Source: Blastocatellia bacterium (GTDB lineage: Bacteria > Acidobacteriota > Blastocatellia > HR10 > J050). Taken from it: DNA of 39,567 nucleotides. The stretch is from NCBI GenBank assembly GCA_025054955.1, contig JANWZE010000148.1, positions 1-39,567 of the forward strand, read 5' to 3'. The notes below the pieces were generated by a model. It saw only the letters and a list, made by a program, of their open reading frames with translations. It was not told the origin of the DNA and ran no database searches. Below are positions 27,602 through 34,386 of this stretch, one piece after another. The translations under genes were made by a program, and so were the position numbers. The stretch's first letter is position 1. Every line of letters begins with the position of its first letter.

Positions 27602-27626
27602 TGCAATCCGGCCAATTCGATATGAT
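27598..27626 (+). promoter_or_regulatory. Putative sigma-70 promoter of the lipoprotein-sorting-like gene
   Basis: -35 TTGATG (27598-27603, overlapping the hyuB stop), a 17-base spacer, and -10 TATGAT (27621-27626). Transcription would start near 27633, four bases before the ATG at 27637. Confidence 0.4.
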
Positions 27627-27636
27627 AGGCGTCGCT

Positions 27637-28431
27637 ATGAAGCATACCAACCGAGCCCTTTTGCTTTGCTTGATGTTGCTCGTCAGCCCATCGGGCGTAG
27701 CGCCAGCGAACCAGAAAGACAAGAAACTCACCGAGCTGAAAATCCAAGCCGCGGCTGCCTACGGTGGATTGGGCACGTTACTGGTGCTGCGTCAATCAGG
27801 GTTCATGCGTGGCACGGTCAAGCTCTACACCGGAACGGATACACCTCAAGAAGGCGAAATCACGATTCGCTTCACGCGAAAACTGAAAGTGGCTGAAGAC
27901 CTCACACGGATTGATTTGAAGCTGCCGTCAGCGCCGAAATTGACTATCGCGTGGGATGGAACTCGCGTCTGGGGCACAGAAGATGACCGGCCGATTGTGC
28001 TTTACTTGCGTAGTGAAGCCGCTATGAAGGCGCAGTTGATCCATAACTACGAGGCCTTTCTGCGCGCTGAAGAGCTGGGCACGCCGGTCAAATACATTGG
28101 CGAAGAAAAGCGCAGTGGCATCCCGTTGCATGTGCTGGAGCTGCGTCATGCCGACGGCTCGACCACCCGCTACTACGTCAGCGCCAAAACTTGGCGCATC
28201 CTCCATCTGGAATACGAGTTCTCCGTCCCATCGCAAGCCAAACCCATTCGCGTCCGTGAATCATTCTATGATTTTCGCGTGGTGCAAAACACGCTGGCCC
28301 CGTTTCAGGTGAAACGCTACGAAGACGATCAGTTGGTGCAGGAGTATAACTTCACGGAAGTGACGTTTGGGGTTCAGATTGATAAATCGCTGTTTGAACA
28401 GGGCGGGGGCAGCACCACGAAAGGCTCCTGA
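27637..28431 (+). CDS. Secreted outer-membrane lipoprotein-sorting-like protein
   Basis: A 264-residue protein with an N-terminal signal peptide (KHTNRALLLCLMLLVSPSG, about 1-24) and a beta-rich mature part. It has the half-barrel pattern of LolA/LolB-like and DUF4292/MucB-type proteins: residues 50-110 with GEITIRFTRKLKVAED and RIDLKLPSAPKLT, then alternating strands with a YVSAKTWRILHLEY element and a YDFRVVQNTLAPFQVKRY element. It is probably a periplasmic lipid- or lipoprotein-handling protein; identity within the fold is uncertain. The frame is open from 27598, but the signal peptide and promoter favour 27637. It follows hyuB at once but may have its own promoter. Confidence 0.7.
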   Translation: MKHTNRALLLCLMLLVSPSGVAPANQKDKKLTELKIQAAAAYGGLGTLLVLRQSGFMRGTVKLYTGTDTPQEGEITIRFTRKLKVAEDLTRIDLKLPSAPKLTIAWDGTRVWGTEDDRPIVLYLRSEAAMKAQLIHNYEAFLRAEELGTPVKYIGEEKRSGIPLHVLELRHADGSTTRYYVSAKTWRILHLEYEFSVPSQAKPIRVRESFYDFRVVQNTLAPFQVKRYEDDQLVQEYNFTEVTFGVQIDKSLFEQGGGSTTKGS

Positions 28432-28607
28432 TGATCGCTACACTCTCAACGAGGTGCGTGGCGTTGCTTCTGCGCCGCGCGTGTGATTGTTACACGTCAA
28501 TGTAGCGTGAGGACAACCGAAGAGCGCGCCGGCCCAATACCATTCGCACACACAAAATCGTAGACTGCCGCTTGGGACGTTCTGCTGCTGCTCTCCATGT
28601 CGTTTCA

Positions 28608-28952
28608 TCAAACATGGCCTTCATCTGGACTATTGGTAAAACGCTCAGGCTGATCTTCAATGGAATTTTGCTTGCCCGCCTCTGCTTGAAGACGCCGGGA
28701 TTCTTCCAAGATGGCGCTAAATAGGCGTCGGACAGTTTGCTCGTCGAGCCGGCCGCGGCTCCGCTCAACTGCTCGTTCAATGACTTGTTGCTCACGCTCG
28801 GGAGCCGCAATGTCCAGCTTCATTTGATGCTTGAGCTTGCCGATTTCAATCGAGCAGGCCGCTCGACGCGTCAGCAACTCAATCAGTTGTTCGTCAATCT
28901 CGTCAATTTGGCGTCGCCAATCTTCAATCGTCACGTCACTCACTGCTCTCAC
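28608..28952 (-). CDS. Chorismate mutase (AroQ class)
   Basis: A 114-residue all-helical AroQ-type domain that converts chorismate to prephenate, toward phenylalanine and tyrosine. It has the family pattern IDEIDEQLIELLTRRAACSIEIGKLK near residues 16-41, then R53 and a Q(Q)VIERAVERSRGRL stretch. The start is a GTG that overlaps the stop of the upstream gene by four bases (GTGA), a coupling signal that fixes it. About 20 residues after the domain are unstructured. No prephenate dehydratase or dehydrogenase is fused or adjacent. Confidence 0.88.
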   Translation of the reverse strand: MRAVSDVTIEDWRRQIDEIDEQLIELLTRRAACSIEIGKLKHQMKLDIAAPEREQQVIERAVERSRGRLDEQTVRRLFSAILEESRRLQAEAGKQNSIEDQPERFTNSPDEGHV

Positions 28953-29767
28953 ATATAGAAGAGACTCAATCGGGGCAGGCGATATTGCTCGCGCAATCGC
29001 TTGGCCACGTAATGATCCATCGTTTGGCGATAGATGTGCGGCTCCATGCGCTTTTTATACTCGCGCAGTTGTCGCTTCGCTTCTTTGCGCACGGCTTCCA
29101 ATTCGTCCGGAGGGATGCACTGCAATAATGTTTCGTACAACATGGTCTCAAGACGACTCAACTCTTGTTCTATGGCTTCCAGATCAAGCGTCTGCGCAGA
29201 CTTCATATCCTGTACCATGTCATCCAACCGTGTGTCTGCGCGCTGGACAGTCTGCTGGATAAGCTCCGTCGCGGAAGGTGAGTCAAATGAAGCGGCAAAC
29301 TCTTGCAGCAACGGCCTTCGTCCCGCTACATACGCAAGAATTGTTTCTTTGGAAAACGGCGGCGGCGCTTGTGCAGGCTCTGGGCCGGAAGCTGACTCGG
29401 ACGCTGCCCCCACGCGCGCGTGTTTGTACTCCTCAAAGCAGGAGAGAACCTCTTGCTGGCAATAGAGAATTGAATTGATCAACCTGCCAGAAGCCGCGCG
29501 GTGATTGGCTTCGTAAGCGTCAAATACGCGGTCAATCCCTCGCAAGACGATGTGCAACGGGATACCCATATCTTTCCAGCTTTCGATAATGGCCCAATCA
29601 AGTGAAGAAACCAGCAGGTGCTTCCCTCGTCGGCGGACAAAATGCTCCTCCACCTCGGTGAAATAGTTGAAGTAATTGACGACCAGCGTATCGCGTGGCG
29701 GTGTCTCTTCAATGGCGTCAAACGGGGCTACGTTCGCTTGATTGGCGCTGTCGGACATGGCGCTCAT
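28949..29767 (-). CDS. Conserved-looking hypothetical protein between coaX and chorismate mutase
   Basis: A 272-residue soluble protein I do not recognise. The first 100 residues are compact and Trp/Tyr-rich (LVVNYFNYFTEVEEHFVRRR, then SSLDWAIIESWKDMGIPLHI and VLRGIDRVFDAYE). A Pro/Ala linker near 120-140 leads to a helical C-terminal half rich in Glu, Leu and Arg. It has no signal peptide or membrane helix. Its stop overlaps the chorismate mutase GTG by four bases and its start overlaps the end of coaX by about 50 bases (about 40 if the second Met is used), so the three form a tight operon. Function unknown. Confidence 0.78.
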   Translation of the reverse strand: MSAMSDSANQANVAPFDAIEETPPRDTLVVNYFNYFTEVEEHFVRRRGKHLLVSSLDWAIIESWKDMGIPLHIVLRGIDRVFDAYEANHRAASGRLINSILYCQQEVLSCFEEYKHARVGAASESASGPEPAQAPPPFSKETILAYVAGRRPLLQEFAASFDSPSATELIQQTVQRADTRLDDMVQDMKSAQTLDLEAIEQELSRLETMLYETLLQCIPPDELEAVRKEAKRQLREYKKRMEPHIYRQTMDHYVAKRLREQYRLPRLSLFYM

Positions 29768-30515
29768 AGATTAGCCGCAATCCTTCCAGTGTCAAGTTGT
29801 CGTCAATGGTTTGAATATACTTGCAGGCGCGACCAATCAGGTGAGCCAATCCACCTGTGGCGATCACATGGGCGGGTCCTCCGAGCTCTTCTTGTAATCG
29901 CTCCAAAATTCCATCAACCAGCCCGATGTAACCGTAGTACAGACCCGATTGAATGCTGCTAATGGTGGAGGTGCCGATCACCGAATGAGGACGTCGAAGG
30001 TCTACACGCGGCAGCTTGGCAGCACGCAGAAACAAGGCTTCGGCTGAAATCGTGATGCCGGGCGTGATGACGCCGCCCAGGTACTCGCCTGCTTGCGAGA
30101 TCACGTCGAACGTCGTCGCCGTTCCAAAATCAACCACGATACAGGGACTGCCATAGCGCGCCAGCGCAGCCACGGCATCAGCAATCCGGTCAGCGCCAAC
30201 TTCCATCGGATTGTCGTAGCGCACAGGCATGCCCGTGGGCACAGACGCATCAACAAACAACGGATCGAGCTTGAAATAGGTAGCAGCCATCTTGCGCAGG
30301 GGGAAATCCAGCGGCGGTACGACCGACCCGATGACGATGCCGTCAATCTGCTGAAACTCTAGCCCGGCCAGCGTGAAGAGATTGCGACAAAGAATCCCCA
30401 ACTCGTCAACTGTGCGTTCCCGATTAGTCGTCAACCGCCAACTGGTCACCAGTTCAGCCTCACGGTAGACTCCCAGCGCCATATTCGTATTGCCCACGTC
30501 AATGACTAACAACAT
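29718..30515 (-). CDS. coaX: Type III pantothenate kinase (CoaX)
   Basis: A 265-residue ASKHA-fold kinase that phosphorylates pantothenate, the first step of CoA synthesis. It has the phosphate-binding start MLLVIDVGNTNMALGVY, MEVGADRIADAVAA near residue 99, the VVDFGTATTFDVIS loop and a GGVITPGI motif, all typical of type III enzymes. The ATG ending at 30515 has GAGGAGG nine bases upstream; an earlier in-frame start lacks both family similarity and a site. It is first in a three-gene operon with an unknown protein and chorismate mutase. Confidence 0.95.
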   Translation of the reverse strand: MLLVIDVGNTNMALGVYREAELVTSWRLTTNRERTVDELGILCRNLFTLAGLEFQQIDGIVIGSVVPPLDFPLRKMAATYFKLDPLFVDASVPTGMPVRYDNPMEVGADRIADAVAALARYGSPCIVVDFGTATTFDVISQAGEYLGGVITPGITISAEALFLRAAKLPRVDLRRPHSVIGTSTISSIQSGLYYGYIGLVDGILERLQEELGGPAHVIATGGLAHLIGRACKYIQTIDDNLTLEGLRLIYERHVRQRQSSERSPV

Positions 30516-30681
30516 AGCTGTTCGCCTCCTCTGGCAAAATAAACCCACCAAACATGCCAACCACGCGAAAGAATTTCTTCTTCATCCTTCGTGGCGTGCT
30601 GTTGCTCATGAACAATTTCTCTGGACAATTACACCACCAAACAAGGTGCGCCCGCCCGCAGACACGCCGGGCACTCATCCT

Positions 30682-30789
30682 GTGATTGGGTCGGTATCGG
30701 CGCTGGGTGCCTGTATTCATAGCGGGCGCTGCCCGCATCCCTTCCCCGCGCCGTGATTGAGTCGGTATCGGTGCTGTGTGCATGTATCC
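30682..30789. repeat. 37-base direct repeat pair
   Basis: Copies at 30682-30718 and 30753-30789 share a start like GTGATTG(G/A)GTCGGTATCGG; the spacing is 71 bases and the copies differ at a few positions. The GCGGGC/GCCCGC hairpin (30722-30736) lies between them. Confidence 0.75.
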
Positions 30790-30816
30790 GCTCATTGGCC
30801 AGTGGACCTTCAGCAC

Positions 30817-30848
30817 CACTTCAGGATGTCCTCACTTCGGGATGTCCT
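30817..30848. repeat. 16-base tandem duplication
   Basis: CACTTCAGGATGTCCT (30817-30832) is followed directly by CACTTCGGGATGTCCT (30833-30848), differing at one base. Confidence 0.75.
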
Positions 30849-31082
30849 CCGGTGAGCTTTGCATTGTACTGAAAGTCGGCGCTCATCCGACAGTCCTTCA
30901 GCGACTCGATGATTTTCTTGGTAGCCCTGACGCAGGGGTCCTGCTGGGAAGTTTTGCGGCAGGTCAATTGACACGGCTGACCGACCCCTGCTAGATTTCA
31001 TTCTCACTAATGAGTCAGATTTGTCAACAACGGCCATCGCCAAGACCGAACGTTATGACCACCTACTATTGGTGTCGTTATT

Positions 31083-31223
31083 GGTGTTGCGGGTATGACA
31101 TGAGCTGTCGTTGCCCCAACACTCGTGCGCTGATAGTGGGCAAGGAAGCTGCTGATGAAACCTAGTTAGCGATACACACACGAACGACGTTGAACCCACT
31201 ATCAGGCGCGCTGGTAGTGGGTT
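31083..31223 (+). promoter_or_regulatory. Attenuator-like structured leader upstream of cysM
   Basis: Three elements are visible. A first hairpin pairs GTGTTG (31084-31089) and GGG (31091-31093) with CCC (31114-31116) and CAACAC (31117-31122), with an inner GACA/TGTC stem. Next, GCGCTGATAGTGGG (31127-31140) can pair with CCCACTATCA (31195-31204) plus GCGC (31206-31209), with one bulged base. Last, the same middle strand forms a terminator with 31211-31223. Segments 31127-31140 and 31208-31221 are near-identical copies that compete for one partner, the hallmark of an antiterminator/terminator switch. No known riboswitch consensus was recognised. Confidence 0.6.
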
Positions 31224-31230
31224 TTTATTT
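31193..31230 (+). terminator. Rho-independent terminator-like hairpin just before cysM
   Basis: A 13-base stem pairs AACCCACTATCAG (31193-31205) with CTGGTAGTGGGTT (31211-31223), including one G-T pair, with a five-base loop and the T-rich tract TTTTTATTTT. It ends only 11 bases before the cysM ATG, so it must be a regulated (conditional) terminator, or act on translation, if cysM is transcribed from upstream. Confidence 0.75.
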
Positions 31231-31241
31231 TGGTAAACACG

Positions 31242-32165
31242 ATGATCGCTGAATTGACCGTCAGACAAACCATCGGGCTGTTAGATACAATCGGCAACAC
31301 GCCATTGCTGAAGTTGTCGAACTTAGCTCCAGCGCGACATGGGGTTGAAATCTATGTCAAAGCAGAATGGTTCAATCCTGGCGGCTCGGTCAAAGATCGC
31401 GCGGCGCTCAACATGATTGTAGAAGGCGAACGCTCAGGCCGGCTGACGCCGGATAAAACGATCCTCGATGCGACATCCGGCAACACGGGCATCGCCTACG
31501 CCATGATCGGCGCCGCCAAAGGGTATCGCGTCAAACTCTGCATGCCGGAGAATGCCAGTCGTGAACGCCGCCGGACGCTTCAAGCCTATGGCGCCGAGCT
31601 GGTCTTGACCGATCCACTGGAAGGCTCTGATGGGGCGATCCGTGAAGCCAGGCGACTCTATGCGGAGAATCCCGAACAGTACTTCTATCCCGATCAGTAC
31701 AACAACCCGGCTAACTGGCAAGCTCACTACCACACTACGGCGGTGGAAATTTACCGGCAGACCGGCGGGCGGATCACTCATTTTGTAGCTGGGTTGGGCA
31801 CGAGTGGGACATTCGTCGGCACTGGTCGGCGACTCAAAGAATTGAGTCCCGGCATTCAGCTAATCTCAATTCAGCCTGACTCTTCGTTTCACGGGTTGGA
31901 AGGGCTCAAGCACATGGAGTCGGCCATTGTACCGGGCATCTATGATCCCACACTGGCCGACGTGGATATGCGAGTGAGCACGGAAGAATCGCTTGACATG
32001 GTCAGACGGCTGGCTCGCGAGGAGGGCTTGCTGGTCGGGTTATCATCCGGCGCAGCAGCCGTTGGCGCTATGCGAGTTGCTCAACAACTCGACCGTGGTC
32101 TCATTGTCGTCATCTTCCCAGACGGCGGTGATCGCTACTTGAGCGAACGCTTTTGGGATGAGTGA
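31242..32165 (+). CDS. cysM: Cysteine synthase, CysM type (thiocarboxylate-dependent)
   Basis: A 307-residue PLP enzyme of the cysteine synthase family. It has GNTPLLKL near residue 18, the PLP lysine K51 in NPGGSVKDRAALNM, the SGNTGIA phosphate loop and GLGTSGTFVGTGRRLKE. The adjacent genes for a CysO-type carrier and a Mec-type peptidase strongly suggest the mycobacterial-type route: O-phosphoserine plus CysO-thiocarboxylate gives CysO-cysteine. Substrate choice (O-acetyl- versus O-phosphoserine) is inferred from context. The ATG at 31242 is the first with family similarity; no ribosome-binding site is visible, as the terminator-like hairpin ends just upstream. Confidence 0.88.
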   Translation: MIAELTVRQTIGLLDTIGNTPLLKLSNLAPARHGVEIYVKAEWFNPGGSVKDRAALNMIVEGERSGRLTPDKTILDATSGNTGIAYAMIGAAKGYRVKLCMPENASRERRRTLQAYGAELVLTDPLEGSDGAIREARRLYAENPEQYFYPDQYNNPANWQAHYHTTAVEIYRQTGGRITHFVAGLGTSGTFVGTGRRLKELSPGIQLISIQPDSSFHGLEGLKHMESAIVPGIYDPTLADVDMRVSTEESLDMVRRLAREEGLLVGLSSGAAAVGAMRVAQQLDRGLIVVIFPDGGDRYLSERFWDE

Positions 32166-32256
32166 AGGCCTGTGAAAGCGGCCGGCAGATAGCGATGATC
32201 GTCATTGGTCGGATCAACACCATTGCTAAGGCAACATAAATGATCGGAGTGACACG

Positions 32257-32676
32257 ATGCGCATCAAGCTGACGGATAAACACCGAACGGCCATCGCGCT
32301 ACAAGCCGAGCGCACATATCCGCATGAGTGCTGCGGCCTGTTGCTAGGACGCGAGCTTCATGGCGCGAAAGTCGTGGAAGACCTCTGGCCATGCGACAAT
32401 GCGTGGGTTGAATCGCCGCAGAATCGCTCGCTGATTCCCTCTGAGCAAGTGCTCCAGTGTGATCGTGAAGCCCGCGCGCGCGGACTGGAGATCATCGGGT
32501 TTTATCATTCTCATCCGAACGTGCCGGCGCGCCCTTCGGAGTTTGACCGCGAGCATGCGCTGCCTTGGTGGTCTTACATCATCATCTCAGTTCAAAACGG
32601 CAAGGTTGCCGAGCTCCGTTCATGGAGGCTGCGGGATGATCGCTCGCAATTCGATCAAGAAGAAATTTTCACATAA
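32257..32676 (+). CDS. mec: JAB1/MPN/Mov34 metalloprotease (Mec-type CysO-cysteine peptidase)
   Basis: A 139-residue JAMM-fold zinc peptidase with all motif residues present: E24 in HECCGLL, then H84-S-H86, P87, S94 and D97 (HSHPNVPARPSEFD). In mycobacteria Mec releases cysteine from the C-terminus of CysO-cysteine, and relatives elsewhere cut ubiquitin-like fusions. The ATG has GGAG seven bases upstream. It lies between cysM and the cysO-moeZ fusion, 91 bases after cysM and 12 before the fusion gene. It may have two jobs here: releasing cysteine and cutting the carrier free of its fusion partner. Confidence 0.9.
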   Translation: MRIKLTDKHRTAIALQAERTYPHECCGLLLGRELHGAKVVEDLWPCDNAWVESPQNRSLIPSEQVLQCDREARARGLEIIGFYHSHPNVPARPSEFDREHALPWWSYIIISVQNGKVAELRSWRLRDDRSQFDQEEIFT

Positions 32677-32688
32677 GGAGGCAAAACG

Positions 32689-34134
32689 ATGTCAGTAAAA
32701 ATCCTAATTCCCACACCGCTTCGCCCTTATACGGGCAACCAGCCAGATGTCTCTGTTGATGGGAACACGGTTGATGAAGCACTGGCACAACTCACATCAC
32801 AGTTTCCTGAACTGAAGAAACATCTGTACAACGAATCGGGCCAGTTGCGCAGTTTTGTCAATCTCTATGTTGACGAAGAAGACATCCGCTATCTGGAAGG
32901 AGGCCACACGGCCATTCGTGACGGTCAGACCATCAGTATCGTTCCATCCGTTGCCGGAGGCAGCACAGCCGTGGCCGTGCCATCGCACGAAGTGGAATTG
33001 ACTCACGAAGAAATCAAGCGCTATAGCCGGCATCTGATTATGCCGGAGGTTTCGCTAGAAGGACAAAAGAAGCTAAAGGCCGCCCGTGTGTTGCTAATCG
33101 GCGCAGGCGGGCTTGGCTCACCACTGGGGCTTTACCTGGCAGCAGCCGGCGTCGGCCACCTGGGATTGGTAGATTTTGATGTGGTTGACGAAAGCAATCT
33201 ACAACGCCAGATCATTCATACGACGCCGGACGTTGGCCGCCCCAAACTGGATTCAGCTCGAGAGCGGCTCCGCGCCATCAACCCATACGTGCAGATTGAA
33301 ACCTATCCCACTCGACTCACATCGGAGAACGCGCTCGACCTGTTTGCCCAATACGACATTATTGCAGACGGCACAGACAACTTTCCCACGCGCTACCTGG
33401 TGAACGATGCCTGTGTGTTGCTCGGCAAACCGAACGTGTACGGTAGTATTTTCCGGTTTGAAGGCCAAGCCTCTGTCTTTTACGCTACAGAAGGGCCGTG
33501 CTATCGCTGCCTCTATCCTGAACCGCCCCCGCCTGGCCTAGTGCCAAGCTGTGCCGAAGGCGGCGTGCTCGGCATTTTACCCGGCCTGGTCGGCCTGATT
33601 CAGGCCACAGAAACGATCAAGCTCATTCTTGGCAAAGGCGAGCCCTTGATTGGCCGACTGCTGTTAGTGGACGCCCTGGGCATGAAATTCCGTGAATTGA
33701 AGTTGCACAAGAATCCTGATTGCCCGGTCTGCGGCCTGCATCCAACAATCACCACACTGATTGATTACGAGCAGTTCTGCGGTATGCAACCTGAAGCTGA
33801 GGCCGTCGAAGATGAGGCATGGGAAATCACACCAGTCGAGCTGAAACGCCGATTGGATCGTGGCGAACCTCTGTTCATCCTCGACGTGCGCGAGCCACAA
33901 GAGTGGGAGATCGCCCGCATACCCGGCGCGACGCTGATTCCACTGGGACAATTGCCATCCCGCCTTCATGAGCTAAACAGCGCCGACGAGATCGTCTTGC
34001 ACTGCAAGAGCGGTGTGCGCAGCGCCAAGGCCTATCGCCTGCTGTACGACGCTGGCTTCCGCAAAATCAAAAATCTCAAAGGTGGCATTCTGGCTTGGTC
34101 TGACCAAGTTGATCCAAGCGTACCAAAGTACTGA
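32689..34134 (+). CDS. CysO-MoeZ-rhodanese fusion: sulfur carrier, E1-like activator and sulfurtransferase
   Basis: A 481-residue, three-part protein. Residues 1-91 are a ubiquitin-like sulfur carrier very close in pattern to CysO, ending VPSVAGG, whose di-glycine is normally the C-terminus. After a short linker comes an E1-like MoeB/MoeZ/ThiF domain (about 105-365) with GAGGLGS (138-144), D230, zinc cysteines C271, C274, C345 and C348, and C288 in the VPSCAEGG loop. A rhodanese domain (about 378-481) has active-site C439 in LHCKSGVR. The E1 domain adenylates the carrier and the rhodanese supplies sulfur to give the thiocarboxylate used by CysM. The di-glycine is internal (G90-G91), so release needs a cut. 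Strong AAGGAGG site. Confidence 0.93.
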   Translation: MSVKILIPTPLRPYTGNQPDVSVDGNTVDEALAQLTSQFPELKKHLYNESGQLRSFVNLYVDEEDIRYLEGGHTAIRDGQTISIVPSVAGGSTAVAVPSHEVELTHEEIKRYSRHLIMPEVSLEGQKKLKAARVLLIGAGGLGSPLGLYLAAAGVGHLGLVDFDVVDESNLQRQIIHTTPDVGRPKLDSARERLRAINPYVQIETYPTRLTSENALDLFAQYDIIADGTDNFPTRYLVNDACVLLGKPNVYGSIFRFEGQASVFYATEGPCYRCLYPEPPPPGLVPSCAEGGVLGILPGLVGLIQATETIKLILGKGEPLIGRLLLVDALGMKFRELKLHKNPDCPVCGLHPTITTLIDYEQFCGMQPEAEAVEDEAWEITPVELKRRLDRGEPLFILDVREPQEWEIARIPGATLIPLGQLPSRLHELNSADEIVLHCKSGVRSAKAYRLLYDAGFRKIKNLKGGILAWSDQVDPSVPKY

Positions 34135-34352
34135 CCGGCCCAGGCAGCCGGCATGCACGTCTCTCTTGGGGCCAGGGGCCAAGCAGGCGTGTTGTTCACT
34201 GTGCCAAAGTGGTGACCGGCTGACTGGCTGACCAGCCCAGGCAGGCAGGACGAGGCCAAAGCCTTTTGCCTGCGTCCGCCCTCGAACAGCGTCGGGTAGT
34301 ATCCCCTGGTTAAGGGGCAAGAGGAGGCCAGAGTCTTTTGCCTGCATTCGCC
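34120..34352. repeat. Two pairs of imperfect direct repeats behind the cysO-moeZ gene
   Basis: 34120-34139, which covers the moeZ stop, and 34201-34220 share a 20-base element (GT(A/G)CCAAAGT, then TGACCGGC; 17 of 20 identical). A second pair, 34251-34280 and 34323-34352, shares a 30-base element built around CTTTTGCCTGC. The interval 34135-34386 has no gene; it leads up to the purU start. Confidence 0.65.
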
Positions 34353-34376
34353 TGCCTGCATCGCCTGTGATACAAT
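34348..34376 (+). promoter_or_regulatory. Putative sigma-70 promoter of purU
   Basis: -10 TACAAT (34371-34376) with a weak -35 TCGCCT (34348-34353) at a 17-base spacing. Transcription would begin near 34383, about four bases before the ATG at 34387, with no ribosome-binding site. Confidence 0.35.
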
Positions 34377-34386
34377 CAGCCGCCAC

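Larger units (their letters stand above)
30516..31241. other. Divergent intergenic region with repeats and the cysM leader
   Basis: These 726 bases between coaX and cysM have no convincing gene. They contain a 37-base direct repeat pair (30682 and 30753), a perfect GCGGGC/GCCCGC hairpin between them (30722-30736), a 16-base tandem duplication (30817-30848), and, from about 31083, a structured leader ending in a terminator-like hairpin. A minus-strand frame around 30810-31043 is likely chance or a decayed gene. Confidence 0.6.

Noticed and set aside
30810-31043. Minus-strand reading frame between coaX and cysM as a gene
   Set aside because: No ribosome-binding site or family similarity, and part of it covers the 16-base duplication; at best a decayed gene.
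31083-31241. T-box, SAM, cobalamin or SAH riboswitch upstream of cysM
   Set aside because: None of the core consensus motifs (for example the T-box GGNACCGCG) can be found; only the generic terminator/antiterminator geometry is supported.
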